Part shown: in pieces, positions 53,378-62,441 of the stretch
How the letters are laid out: each line of letters begins with the position of its first letter
Numbering within the stretch: position 1 is the first letter of the stretch
Source of the DNA: Woeseiaceae bacterium
Lineage (GTDB): Bacteria > Pseudomonadota > Gammaproteobacteria > Steroidobacterales > Woeseiaceae
DNA: 64,000 nucleotides
Assembly (NCBI GenBank): GCA_021773135.1
Contig: JAJFKP010000005.1
Coordinates: 62,001 to 126,000 of the forward strand
Direction: 5' to 3'
The notes under the pieces: generated by a model
Databases searched by the model: none
Told to the model about the DNA's origin: nothing
What the model saw: only the letters and a program-made list of their open reading frames with translations
Translations under genes and position numbers: made by a program

Positions 53378-53944
53378 TCATCCATCCTCGTCGCCCTCAG
53401 TTGGTGCGTACACGACCATCTCGATTTCCACGATACCCAATGGGTTGAACAACCCTGTCGTGCCTACAGCTGTCCACGCCGGATGCGGCTCCACCGCGTA
53501 CTTTGCCTTGGTTTCGGCAATCGCCAGGGCCTGCTCGTCGATAGACAACGTTGTGTTCTTACCGTCGAGCACATGGAAGCTGTTGATTTTCACGATGCCC
53601 TCGAGGCTGGCGTCGGCTGTGGCGAGAAAGCGTGCAATGGTTTTGAAGCTGTTTTCCGTGTGTTCACGAAAGCGATCCATCGAGATTGGCAGTTCGTCGT
53701 CACGGTCGGCGCCGATGATGATGCCGGAGATATGCACGTAGTCTCCGGACCGGATGGCATGTGCATAGTGCCACGGGCTGTCGTAGCCGGTTTCTTCCTT
53801 CGCCACGTCTTCTGTGAACGTCACAGTGCGACCACCGCTCTCAATGACTATGCTTCCGCTCAGCGCATCTTCTTGCCCGAAGCCGACAGTAGCAAACATC
53901 AAAGTGACCACGATCGCGATTGATTTATACACAGCGTTCTCCAA
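53378..53944 (-). CDS. Exported RidA/YjgF-family protein
   Basis: A 188-residue protein with a signal peptide (about residues 1-23, ending VGFGQ) and a RidA fold. Family features include YAHAIRSGDYVHISGIIIGA, ENSFKTIARFLATADASLEG, VVKINSFHVL-like text and HPAWTAVGTTGLFNPLGIVEIE. RidA enzymes destroy reactive enamines/imines; the usual catalytic Arg region reads PHPAWTAV here, so activity is uncertain. An exported member is less common than the cytoplasmic type. Confidence 0.85.
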   Translation of the reverse strand: MENAVYKSIAIVVTLMFATVGFGQEDALSGSIVIESGGRTVTFTEDVAKEETGYDSPWHYAHAIRSGDYVHISGIIIGADRDDELPISMDRFREHTENSFKTIARFLATADASLEGIVKINSFHVLDGKNTTLSIDEQALAIAETKAKYAVEPHPAWTAVGTTGLFNPLGIVEIEMVVYAPTEGDEDG

Positions 53945-54056
53945 ATCATTTTTTGAATTTCAGCAGGTCAACTGTATCACCACTCCCGTCATTCAAGACA
54001 AATAGTCGCACCAGCAATTGTAATAGCGCTGACTTGATGACAATCTTTGAGACCTG

Positions 54057-56189
54057 ATGACGGATAGACGAGAATTTCTTAGACGTTTTACTGCGATGGC
54101 CGGCTGTTTTGCGGCGACTGCAACGGTCGGATTGTCGACAGGATGCACGACAAGCCGGCGTCCGATGGCTGCAAAAGTGCGTGACGGTGTCAGCAGGCGC
54201 TATCAATTCAAACAGGGTATTGCGTCGGCCGATCCACATCCGGACGCCATTGTACTGTGGACACGCGTGACCGATACCGCGGGCAGCCAGGCAGTTACAC
54301 TCGTTGCTCAAGTCTCGTCCACGGCAGCGTTTTCAGATATTGCGCTAGAGACTACCGTCACCAGTGAGCCACTGCTGGACCAAACCTTGCGCCTGTTTGC
54401 ACAGGGATTGGAGCCATCCACCTGGTACTGGTACCGGTTCGTCACCCCAGACGGCTATTCCAGTCCTGTCGGCAGAACCTGCACAGCGCCAGCCGCGAAC
54501 GAGGAAGCGCCACTGGAGCTTGCCATGTTCTCCTGCCAGGAGTACGGAGCCGGCTTCTTCAACAGCTACCAGCGTTTGATTGCAGACGATCGTAATCGCC
54601 CATTGGATGAGCAAACCAAGCTATGTGTTCATGTTGGCGATTGGTATTACGAGACCGTCGGCCGAACATTTGAGCCGATGGGAGACATCGAACCACATCC
54701 CTTCAACAAAGATGGCAGCTTGCGCAGCAATAAGGATCTGCCTTCCGGCGGAGCGCGCTCAAGGAGAGGGCGATATGCTCACACGCTGGCGGATTTCCGC
54801 TACCTGCAGCAACAAAATCTTCGTGACGACGCTCTGTTACGAGCACGGGCGTTGTATCCATTCGTCTACATTTGGGATGACCATGAGGTTCGCAACGATT
54901 ATTGGCAGAGTTATGGAAACGCCGGTCCGATGCAAAAAAACAAACTGGCCTCCAACCAGGCCTGGTTTGAATACTGCCCGGCCGCACTCAGCCGCGCGGC
55001 GGCCGGACCAGCTGACGAAAATCCGGCACGCGATTTCGTACCAACAGACGTCGAGAACAAGAATTACCAAGAATTTGACGATAATTTTCTCTCGTTAGAG
55101 GAAAACAATCTAAAAAGTATTGGTTCAATGACCATTTATCGATCGCTATCCTGGGGCAAGACGGCTGACTTGTTGCTGATCGATGGCCGCAGTTACCGTG
55201 GCAAACGTGGTGTCGACGATGCCATCCTGGGAAGCGAATCGGTTGCGTATCCAAGCGCTCCTATTGACCCGGCAACCGTTGCAACGATGAGTGCCGGGCG
55301 AACCGCAAACGGTGGTGATCCGCCGGACAAAATTGTCTACCAGGGAGCGCAGATTGATAACCCGCGCAAATCTGCGCCAGCGACGACTATGCTCGGTGCG
55401 GCGCAAAAATCTTGGCTGAAAGAAGCGCTTTCGGGCAGTGCGGCAAAATGGAAAGTGTTGTGCAATAACGTGCCGATGATGGCCTTTGGGTTCGACAGCA
55501 CGTTTACAGAACATGGAGTACCAGATGGCATTTATTTCTCCGACAGCTGGGACGGCTATCCGACCGAGCGTAATGAACTGATGCAGTTCATTGTCGAGCA
55601 AAACATCGCCAACGTTATTTCGCTGACCGGCGATCGGCACGCACACTTCGCCGGACTGGTGTACGACGACTACGCTCTCGATTCTCCATTTCCGGTAATG
55701 GCGGAACTTGCTGGCGCTTCCGTCAGTGCCCCTTGCAGGCAGCAGTTACAACAGCGGCTATCGGGCAATGACCCGGTTTTCGCACAAATCGCTGTTGCGG
55801 ACGCGACATCGACTGACTACGTCTACAAATCACTGCCTGCATTGAATGCCTGGTTGTTGTATGGCGCAAAAGCGGCCGAACACTTCAATACGACGATGGA
55901 TGCCTCGGCGGCCCGCGAAAAACGAAATCCGGCGGTCAATCCTCATCTCACCTACGCGGACAATGACGCCTACGGTTTCTTCAGGGTCGTCATTGACGCC
56001 GAACGCTGTGCGGTCGAGTTCGTGACGGAGCCACAACCTGTGGTCGACCATACCAATAGCGACGAACCGCCGGTACGACGTCGGGTCAAGCTGGAAGTTC
56101 CGGCAGTTAAACCAGGCCAACCGGCGCGCCTCGAGCAGTTCAAGGTCATTGGTGAAGCGCCGTTAATGGGAGTCCGGGAGGAAGACTGA
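54057..56189 (+). CDS. phoD: PhoD-family alkaline phosphatase, Tat-exported
   Basis: A 710-residue enzyme. The N-terminus has a twin-arginine motif (DRREFLRRFTAMAG) and a Cys in STGCTT that may be lipidated. A PhoD N-terminal domain (FKQGIASADPHPDAIVLWTR) is followed by the catalytic domain with MFSCQEYGAGFFNSY, HVGDWYYETVG, YIWDDHEVRNDYWQ and LTGDRHAHFAG. PhoD phosphodiesterases/monoesterases use Fe and Ca to release phosphate outside the cytoplasm. It is longer than the classic 580-residue enzymes because of inserts near residues 330-460. A terminator-like hairpin lies downstream at 56304. Confidence 0.9.
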   Translation: MTDRREFLRRFTAMAGCFAATATVGLSTGCTTSRRPMAAKVRDGVSRRYQFKQGIASADPHPDAIVLWTRVTDTAGSQAVTLVAQVSSTAAFSDIALETTVTSEPLLDQTLRLFAQGLEPSTWYWYRFVTPDGYSSPVGRTCTAPAANEEAPLELAMFSCQEYGAGFFNSYQRLIADDRNRPLDEQTKLCVHVGDWYYETVGRTFEPMGDIEPHPFNKDGSLRSNKDLPSGGARSRRGRYAHTLADFRYLQQQNLRDDALLRARALYPFVYIWDDHEVRNDYWQSYGNAGPMQKNKLASNQAWFEYCPAALSRAAAGPADENPARDFVPTDVENKNYQEFDDNFLSLEENNLKSIGSMTIYRSLSWGKTADLLLIDGRSYRGKRGVDDAILGSESVAYPSAPIDPATVATMSAGRTANGGDPPDKIVYQGAQIDNPRKSAPATTMLGAAQKSWLKEALSGSAAKWKVLCNNVPMMAFGFDSTFTEHGVPDGIYFSDSWDGYPTERNELMQFIVEQNIANVISLTGDRHAHFAGLVYDDYALDSPFPVMAELAGASVSAPCRQQLQQRLSGNDPVFAQIAVADATSTDYVYKSLPALNAWLLYGAKAAEHFNTTMDASAAREKRNPAVNPHLTYADNDAYGFFRVVIDAERCAVEFVTEPQPVVDHTNSDEPPVRRRVKLEVPAVKPGQPARLEQFKVIGEAPLMGVREED

Positions 56190-56303
56190 GCCCATTGACG
56201 TACCTGTGATTAGCCTGCGCGGGAGGTGTTCATGGTTGAATTTTTTATCTCAAAGTATTCTGTTCCGAGGCAGCTGTGCAGGAGTCTGTTGGTAATGTTT
56301 TTC

Positions 56304-56345
56304 GCTGCCGGTTTCTCAGCTCGACGTCCGTCTGGCAGCTTTTTT
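56304..56345 (+). terminator. Rho-independent terminator candidate after phoD
   Basis: GCTGCC (56304-56309) pairs with GGCAGC (56334-56339), followed directly by TTTTTT (56340-56345). The loop is long (24 nt), so the structure is only moderately convincing. It lies about 115 nt after the phoD stop. Confidence 0.5.
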
Positions 56346-56436
56346 ATCAGGTCATGCGAAATGCAGTATTATTCTTCCGTTGCGGTTTCCGGCAAGAATT
56401 AGCGATCAACGAGTTTCGACCGGTATTACGATTGCA

Positions 56437-56859
56437 GTGAAGCACATTGAGCTCAAACTCGACTTAAGCCCAACCCAGGCCAGTTTGGATGAACTGGCTG
56501 CAGGTCTAAACGAGCATTCACTCCCGATTGTTGAGAAACCCGGGTTTCAACCTGTTGCGCTTTTTGCGCGAGAGAAATGCAATCGCCTGCAGGGAGGAGT
56601 CTACGGCCGAATCAACTGGAATTGGCTCAGCATATCTCGTCTGTGGGTTAGCCCCGATAGTCGAGGCAGGGGCCTGGGGTCAACATTGTTGCGTCGATTG
56701 GAAGCAGAGGCGGTTTTACGAGGATGTACAAATTCACATGTGGATACGTTCAGCTTCCAGGCACGAGAATTTTATCTCGCGAACGGATACAAGCCGTTCG
56801 CTGAACTGCAGGACTATCCGGATGGACACAGTCGTATCTATCTGAAGAAATCGTTATAA
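56437..56859 (+). CDS. GNAT-family N-acetyltransferase
   Basis: A 140-residue acetyltransferase. Motif A for acetyl-CoA reads LWVSPDSRGRGLGSTLLRRL, with the Q/RxxGxG/A core RGRGLG, and motif B follows as TFSFQAREFYLANGYKPF. Substrate unknown. The GTG at 56437 (KHIELKLDLSP) is the likely start; the longer frame begins in non-conserved sequence. A REP-like element begins right at its stop. Confidence 0.85.
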   Translation: MKHIELKLDLSPTQASLDELAAGLNEHSLPIVEKPGFQPVALFAREKCNRLQGGVYGRINWNWLSISRLWVSPDSRGRGLGSTLLRRLEAEAVLRGCTNSHVDTFSFQAREFYLANGYKPFAELQDYPDGHSRIYLKKSL

Positions 56860-56984
56860 ATAAGGGGTCGAAGTAAGGGGTCGAACCGATTTAATCGTTA
56901 ATAAGGGGTCGAACCGACTTTTCTGCATAGACCCTTGAACTACCACGAATATCCGAGTGTCGATTAAATCGGTTCGACCCCTTT
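56859..56984. repeat. REP/MITE-like palindromic element, copy 1
   Basis: Outer arms AAGGGGTCGAACCGAT and its complement ATCGGTTCGACCCCTT enclose about 60 nt, with one extra direct copy of the arm at the left (56860-56895). The inner sequence CTACCACGAATATCCGAGTG resembles copy 2. It joins the stop of one GNAT gene to the stop of the convergent one and supplies part of the latter's stop codon. Such elements are usually mobilised by REP-associated transposases elsewhere in the genome. Confidence 0.82.
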
Positions 56985-57543
56985 ATGCGGTCCACTCATC
57001 GCGCGTAATTTTATAGATCGGGCTGTTCTCGCCCCAGCAGCGGGCGCGGCCGGCATAGTGAAAGCCGGCCTTTTCCAGGACATTCTTCGATGCGACATTT
57101 TCGGCATTCACCGATGCCACCACCTCTTTCAAAGAAGTCTCCTGAAACGTGAATCGCAGCATGCGGGCGCAAATCTCAGTGGCATAGCCTCGTCCCCATG
57201 CCGATCGTTTTAGAAAGTAACCGACCTCGATGTCAGCATCCGGCATCTGTCCCATTACGATCAGTTTGTAGTCAATGTCGTCCTCTTCGATTGGCATAGG
57301 CAGAAGGTATGTGCTACCGAGTTTCTCGCCAGTTATACGATCGGCAACACACCAGATTCCAATTTCTCCGTCGCTGCCTCGTCTAACAGCGTCCGCCATT
57401 TCCTCCGCAACCTCCCGCTCAGTCATGGCCTCGCATATGTACCTGACAACCTCTGGATCCGTCCATAACGCTATCGAAAGATCGAGATCGGTCAACTCAA
57501 GTGGCGTCAGACGCAGGCGGTCGGAAAGTAATTCCAGGTTCAT
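56983..57543 (-). CDS. GNAT-family acetyltransferase, RimJ/RimL type
   Basis: A 186-residue acetyltransferase of the RimJ/RimL group, which acetylates protein N-termini or small amines. It begins MNLELLSDRLRLTPLEL, and the acetyl-CoA motif is YFLKRSAWGRGYATEICARM with GRGYAT. Later VVASVNAENVASKNVLEKAG and FHYAGRARCWG complete the fold. The ATG at 57543 matches family starts. The gene is flanked on both sides by related REP-like palindromes, which suggests it may have moved with them or that they inserted at its edges. Confidence 0.87.
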   Translation of the reverse strand: MNLELLSDRLRLTPLELTDLDLSIALWTDPEVVRYICEAMTEREVAEEMADAVRRGSDGEIGIWCVADRITGEKLGSTYLLPMPIEEDDIDYKLIVMGQMPDADIEVGYFLKRSAWGRGYATEICARMLRFTFQETSLKEVVASVNAENVASKNVLEKAGFHYAGRARCWGENSPIYKITRDEWTA

Positions 57544-57601
57544 GCGCAAATCATTGTCGGAAGCAGGTTCACAATGCAAGTGTCGCCGAAAAATATAGAA
57601 A

Positions 57602-57687
57602 TAAAGGGGTCGAACCGATTATTTTGTATAACGCCTCGGTCTGCCACGATTGCAGGAGTGTCGATTAAATCGGTTCGACCCCTTAAC
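57602..57687. repeat. REP/MITE-like palindromic element, copy 2
   Basis: Arms AAGGGGTCGAACCGATT (57604-57620) and AATCGGTTCGACCCCTT (57667-57683) enclose about 46 nt including CTGCCACGATTGCAGGAGTG, similar to copy 1. It is about 85 bp long and lies between the GNAT gene start and the end of the FAD oxidoreductase gene. Confidence 0.85.
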
Positions 57688-57694
57688 GTGTTGT

Positions 57695-59581
57695 TTAACC
57701 GGCTGGTGCTTTCTCCAAACTCATTACGGCACGGTGCGCCTCTTCGATCGCGGATTCAGTCATCGCGTTCGAGGCCGAGTCAGTTCCGGCGAATGCGATA
57801 TTGCCGACACGTTGCCGGCCATCGACCCACGGGCGACGCGCGTGCTGCCACAGTTCCGGCCACCAGGCGACATCGCCTGAATCGTCGTCAACCGAATAGG
57901 CGTAACCGTGCGGCCATCGATTGACGGTAATGCCAGCAATATCGCGTGCCGAGTCAAACCCGCCCGGGCCCAGCATGCGCCCAAGCTGAACCCGAACGTT
58001 ACGCTCGAAAGTCTCAAACGATGTCGCCAAAAGCGCCTGGCGCCCCGCCCGAAACTGATCCGGCGCCGGCAAGCCTGGCGAAAGTGGAATGTGACTCATA
58101 TGCAGAATAACGGGTTCGTCCGGTGATACGGAAAAACGGTAATCGCCTATGCTCACCGGATGCGTAAACATGACGCCCTGAAAGAAACTGCCTGGGCAGT
58201 ACGCCCGCTGGATGCCAAGTTCAGCAAGACTTCGCCAATTGCGGATAAGCACGTTCGTGTATACGAGCGGTGCGCGAACAGAACTGCCGAGTGCCGCGGC
58301 CTGTTTCTGCGGCACGTCGGGACAGATATGCGGCAGCATCGCGTGGTAGCCGGCCCAGACAACCTTGTTCGCCCTGACGGTCCGGCTGTTACTCCCGTTC
58401 ACATAAGTGACGTCCACAGCGGCATCCAGATCGCCGTCCTGGTGACGCAAACCAACCACTGTGCTGTTCAATCGAATCCGGGTGACATTCTCGGGCCGAT
58501 CAAGCGCGGAGTAGTCAAACCGCGCGGTTACGACATCCTCCATTGTATTACCCGGCGCAACGCCCGGAATCAATTCGCGGACCAGCAGGCGAGCAACTGA
58601 TGCGTTGCCGTCAGGAAAGTAGAATCTTCCGTTGTCTTCTTCGCCTTCACTTTCATCGTTCAGGCCGAGATCCATTCCAGCGAATCCCGGGTAGCCAACG
58701 TTCCATGCCATCCACGCTGGTAGTGCATCGGCACCGATAGCCCAGACGCCTTCTGGCCACTTCTGCACGAACCTGAGCACCTCCTCGCCCATGTCGGCAT
58801 ACTCCTTGAGATACTCACTCCAGCTATAGGTTTCCAGTACCTCGCGGCGCTCGGCAAGAGTCATTCCGGGCAGGTAATCGACCTCATCGGCGAACAGTCG
58901 CGCGAGTTCAGTTCTGGCCGAGTCTGACAATGGCAGGTCGTCAATAGAATCACTGAGTCCATGCTCACCGCCGGCGAGAAAGTCGCGCCCGAAAGTTTCT
59001 TTGTCGAAGAAACTGACGCGGCCGGCACCGTGCGATGCAAACAGGTCTTCATGGTGATATTCATTGAGGCGGTGGTGATCAATGCCCAGTTCCCGCATTA
59101 CCTGCTTCGCGATGTCCGGATAGGAATCCGCGGCCTCGATAAGCATCGTGCCGCCGTAGCCAATGAATGTACGGCCGTCGAGTGTAAATTCATTGCGTTT
59201 CGCATGCCCGCCAAAATCATCGTGATTGTCCAGGATCAGGACGCGCGCATTCGGATTCACATCACGGTGGTAGATATACGCTGCGGTCAGACCACTAATG
59301 CCCGCACCAACAACGACAAGATCAAAATGCTCACCGGTATCCTCTGCCGACCAGCTTTGTCCCTGCACCGTCGCGTGAGCTGTTTCAAAAGAGCCAGGGT
59401 GGGATCCACGCATGCCGGTCTCGGCTGGCGGATAGTAACCAGACGTGTCGCCAAGCATCTGTCGACCGGTTCCGGCACATCCGGGTAGCAGCGATGCACC
59501 GACTGTAACGCCGACTCCATTCAGGAAGTCACGTCTGGAAATCTCACGATCCATGCCAAGGCGTCGGTCACGCGAATTCAC
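57695..59581 (-). CDS. Tat-exported FAD/NAD(P)-binding oxidoreductase
   Basis: A 628-residue flavoprotein. The N-terminus has a twin-arginine motif (SRRDFLNGVGV) and a following LLPGCAG lipobox-like site. The FAD fold is VVVGAGISGLTAAYIYHRD, followed by ILDNHDDFGGHAKRNEF; the C-terminal FAD contact is near NIAFAGTDSASNAMTESAIE. It is related to flavin-containing amine oxidoreductases; the substrate is unknown. GTG 59581 has GGAG 6 nt upstream; ATG 59554 is an alternative. It follows a secreted cupin gene by 21 nt, a pairing that suggests a shared pathway outside the cytoplasm. Confidence 0.82.
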   Translation of the reverse strand: MNSRDRRLGMDREISRRDFLNGVGVTVGASLLPGCAGTGRQMLGDTSGYYPPAETGMRGSHPGSFETAHATVQGQSWSAEDTGEHFDLVVVGAGISGLTAAYIYHRDVNPNARVLILDNHDDFGGHAKRNEFTLDGRTFIGYGGTMLIEAADSYPDIAKQVMRELGIDHHRLNEYHHEDLFASHGAGRVSFFDKETFGRDFLAGGEHGLSDSIDDLPLSDSARTELARLFADEVDYLPGMTLAERREVLETYSWSEYLKEYADMGEEVLRFVQKWPEGVWAIGADALPAWMAWNVGYPGFAGMDLGLNDESEGEEDNGRFYFPDGNASVARLLVRELIPGVAPGNTMEDVVTARFDYSALDRPENVTRIRLNSTVVGLRHQDGDLDAAVDVTYVNGSNSRTVRANKVVWAGYHAMLPHICPDVPQKQAAALGSSVRAPLVYTNVLIRNWRSLAELGIQRAYCPGSFFQGVMFTHPVSIGDYRFSVSPDEPVILHMSHIPLSPGLPAPDQFRAGRQALLATSFETFERNVRVQLGRMLGPGGFDSARDIAGITVNRWPHGYAYSVDDDSGDVAWWPELWQHARRPWVDGRQRVGNIAFAGTDSASNAMTESAIEEAHRAVMSLEKAPAG

Positions 59582-59602
59582 TTGGAGCTCCAGCCAATAA
59601 TT

Positions 59603-60082
59603 TCACTCGCTGCCATATGCCTGCTCGCAGGCTTCGCGATCGATCACGATCGGCTCGCGATAGTTTCCGGGCACTTGCCAGGGACCGCTAAATCCCTTCG
59701 GGACAACCAGCGATTCGCCAGCAACGTATTCCGTCGATACACCGTCAGCGTCAGGCAGGATCAGCCTGCCATCGAGTACCTGGACAAACTCATCAACGGG
59801 AAACGGTCCATCCATTCTGAAGGTAGCCGCATCATCCTCGTAGATCTCTACAACGAGCTCTTCGCCGTAGTGGAGAGTCTCCCCGCGAGGCCGGTGGTTT
59901 CCTTCGAGCACATCCTCGGGAGCGACAAAGGGTTCTCCAGCCGGCCATCCAACTCCTGCGAGCTTGTCCGCATCCATCTTGGCGGCCCTGACAGCATCGG
60001 CCGCACTGGCAACGGCGCTCAGACTCAAAAACATGATGGCGCCCGCCGCGAGTCCAGCGCGTTTATCAGCGGTTAAAAACAT
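59603..60082 (-). CDS. Exported cupin-like protein paired with the FAD oxidoreductase
   Basis: A 159-residue protein with a signal peptide (about residues 1-27, ending AVASA). A cupin-type beta barrel follows with GETLHYGEELVVEIYEDDAA, FPVDEFVQVLDGRLIL and SLVVPKGFSGPWQVPG. The family resembles cupins of the DUF861 kind, which usually lack part of the metal-binding histidines, as here. ATG 60082 is chosen over a TTG five codons upstream. It is translated just before the FAD oxidoreductase. Confidence 0.75.
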   Translation of the reverse strand: MFLTADKRAGLAAGAIMFLSLSAVASAADAVRAAKMDADKLAGVGWPAGEPFVAPEDVLEGNHRPRGETLHYGEELVVEIYEDDAATFRMDGPFPVDEFVQVLDGRLILPDADGVSTEYVAGESLVVPKGFSGPWQVPGNYREPIVIDREACEQAYGSE

Positions 60083-60312
60083 GATTTTATCCAACACGGC
60101 CCCCCCGATAAATGTTGCTGGTCATAGACTAACAGTGAATTCGCTTGATCCTCAAACGCGATCATTGTGTGCCACTTGCTCCAGCAACGGTGCTTTAAGC
60201 CTCCTCCAAGACGGGAACATAAAGACCGCAATGCTGCAAATCCGGATCGGGGGATGTACTTAGCGGTAAATGCCACTTAGACAAGATGATCCTCTTGACG
60301 CTGACGTGACGT

Positions 60313-61017
60313 TCAGAAAGACTGATGAAAGCTGAATTGAATTTGCCCCTTCCCGATACTGTCTGTGTATTGGTGCATGTACCCGCCCTGGATGCGCAGC
60401 GAGTCTGAGAGGCTATAACCGACCGCACCGTATAACCTGTTCCGATCGAACTTTTCTACAGTGCGGCCAGCACCGATATCCCGCTCGCCATTGATGAAGA
60501 TTTCGTTGTACATCGCCAGGTAAATCGCACCGGCTTTCAGATCGTCACCGTTCAAAGGTACATCCATGAAAATCGCGTAACGAAACCGGGTCCGAAAGTC
60601 CTGCTTGTCTACCCAGCGCTGCTCGAAACGAAAGCGATGGCGTAGATACACGCGTGATCCGATCTTGTGTGGCAACAACGCCTCCTGGTAGATACGGTCC
60701 TCACCAGAGGTGTCGTTACCCGACCCAAACTCGCCCGACGTGATGTTGCCGTAACCCAGGGTAAACAACGCGCCGCCGGACGCAGGTGTATAAGTCAGCC
60801 CGCCGCGAATAAGCAACTGTTCGAGGTCACCACCCAGGTCCCAGTTTCTATATTGTATGTCTCCCTGCAATCCCCAACGGCTGTCATCAAACCTGTTTCC
60901 AAAAAAATACATATACCAGGCGCCAATCTGATCTTCGTCAACCTGCGCAACAGCAGGATTGAACAGGGTCGTGACGAACAGCAGCGTCAACGTCTGCAAA
61001 ACTTTCTTTAGTTGCAT
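60313..61017 (-). CDS. DUF2490 outer-membrane protein
   Basis: A 234-residue exported protein: signal peptide about residues 1-25 (ending NPAVAQ), then alternating hydrophobic strands of a beta barrel ending in an aromatic residue (FSFHQSF), as usual for outer-membrane proteins. DUF2490 features are IGAWYMYFFGNRF, LLIRGGLTYTP, ALLPHKIGSRVYLRHRFRFEQRW and RFRYAIFMDVPL. Function unknown. The ATG at 61017 opens the signal peptide; a longer frame adds four residues. Confidence 0.85.
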   Translation of the reverse strand: MQLKKVLQTLTLLFVTTLFNPAVAQVDEDQIGAWYMYFFGNRFDDSRWGLQGDIQYRNWDLGGDLEQLLIRGGLTYTPASGGALFTLGYGNITSGEFGSGNDTSGEDRIYQEALLPHKIGSRVYLRHRFRFEQRWVDKQDFRTRFRYAIFMDVPLNGDDLKAGAIYLAMYNEIFINGERDIGAGRTVEKFDRNRLYGAVGYSLSDSLRIQGGYMHQYTDSIGKGQIQFSFHQSF

Positions 61018-61178
61018 TGCGTTCCTCACGCGATGAATACGGAATGCGAATATTACCGGTCTGTGGGCCCGAGTCCATGAGGAATGATCGATGCATACAT
61101 CGGAAAAACTGAATAAACTGGCACGTTATATCGAATTATCTACTTACCCGGTCAACCGTAAGATAGTGGCGGTAAGGT

Positions 61179-61203
61179 TAAAAGAAGGGCCAGGCCACCT
61201 TCT
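61179..61203 (-). terminator. Rho-independent terminator candidate
   Basis: On the minus strand AGAAGG pairs with CCTTCT across a 9-nt loop, followed by TTTT. It lies about 45 nt downstream of the membrane protein gene at 61246 and upstream of the DUF2490 gene. Confidence 0.6.
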
Positions 61204-61245
61204 GGCACACCATCCTGTGGCTGTGTTCTATTGATACAACAATAT

Positions 61246-62103
61246 TCAGTTTACAATTGCTAGACGGCGCCGCGCCAGGAGCGAGACCGGCACGGCGATG
61301 ACACACGCCCAGATTGGTGTGTCGGACCATGCGGTGCGACCGTCGGTCAGCAGCGCTTGAACGGCCAAAAGGAAACCAAGCAACAATCCACCCCGGACCC
61401 GAACAGGATCCAGTCGCTTTGAATACACATCAGAGACAGAAATGGGGGCGCGGTATTGCTTACCTGCCCAGACGTAAGCAGCTGCCAGCGTGATGACAAT
61501 CAACCAGTCCAGTGAGGGCAACTGAAAACTGATAAACGACGGCGCTTCTATCAACAGCCACGCGAAGACTGTCAGGCACGCTCCTGCAGCCAGGAAATGA
61601 TGGCGCTGCGGATCAGTTAGTGTTGCGTTGAGTGAAAATGCAACCGCGGCCAACAGCAGAATCAGGCCCTGCTCGAGGCTGATCGCTGCCCAGATGCAGA
61701 TGCCGAGGATTGAGATGGTATCGAAAGGCCTCGCTGGGAGCCCGGTGGAGCGGTTGACAATGCGCACGAGCAACAGCGCGACGAAAGGTAACAAAACCGA
61801 GGTTGCGTCTAAGAACAGCAAAGCCGACCATGCTAACGCCACGGCGACGAACGCGGCCACGTCGTCGTCAGGAGAGAGCTCGCGAGTCAACGCCCACGCC
61901 ACGAAGCACGTCAACATAGTGCCCAGCCCTTTCGACAAAGCGCCTCCGTCCAGTTCCAGGACAATGGTCAGACCTGCACTCGCCAATGCCAGGAGCGGCA
62001 GCAGAACCAGCAGTGCACGGTTCGTCGGATAGCGGGGATCTACGGGTCGGGCAATCGACGAAAAGCGATATATCCCACTTGGTTTTGGCAACGAATCAGG
62101 CAC
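61246..62103 (-). CDS. Multi-pass membrane protein, function unknown
   Basis: A 285-residue protein with about nine to ten hydrophobic helices and very short loops; the C-terminus ends RRRLAIVN. The first about 27 residues are cytoplasmic and polar. I recognise no family motif. It is divergent from the next gene and followed by a terminator-like hairpin, so it seems to be a single-gene unit. Confidence 0.7.
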   Translation of the reverse strand: MPDSLPKPSGIYRFSSIARPVDPRYPTNRALLVLLPLLALASAGLTIVLELDGGALSKGLGTMLTCFVAWALTRELSPDDDVAAFVAVALAWSALLFLDATSVLLPFVALLLVRIVNRSTGLPARPFDTISILGICIWAAISLEQGLILLLAAVAFSLNATLTDPQRHHFLAAGACLTVFAWLLIEAPSFISFQLPSLDWLIVITLAAAYVWAGKQYRAPISVSDVYSKRLDPVRVRGGLLLGFLLAVQALLTDGRTAWSDTPIWACVIAVPVSLLARRRLAIVN

Positions 62104-62441
62104 TGGATGCCCCTAACAAGCCAGGCTCCAACAATGCCCAGCGGCGCAAGAGTGATTCGCGACAGTATCTTTCGCCTGCACCGATGCGGCTGAACCGGGA
62201 GAAAGGAGCTGGCATACAAAACCTCTTGTTGAGTGTCGTTGGTTACTGCGCGCTAAAGAACAGGTGTGTGTTGGGGATGCCTTCAAGAGCATGAGCTGTA
62301 CTCCATCTAAAGTATCTCACTTATATGTTGACCTTGTATGTGACCGTTACGATTCGAAACATTTCGTCCGCGGCAATGTTATACGATGGTGTACTTACGA
62401 ACCCGATTGAACACCAACAATATCGCGAGATTCTTCAACTA
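62104..62441. other. Divergent intergenic region
   Basis: About 340 bases between two divergent membrane-protein genes. A frame continues upstream of the plus-strand gene to 62325 but lacks a ribosome-binding site. No operator was recognised. Confidence 0.4.

Noticed and set aside
56859-57687. tRNA-like GGTTCGA segments
   Set aside because: The GGTTCGACCCC stretches are arms of the REP-like palindromes and no cloverleaf can be formed around them.
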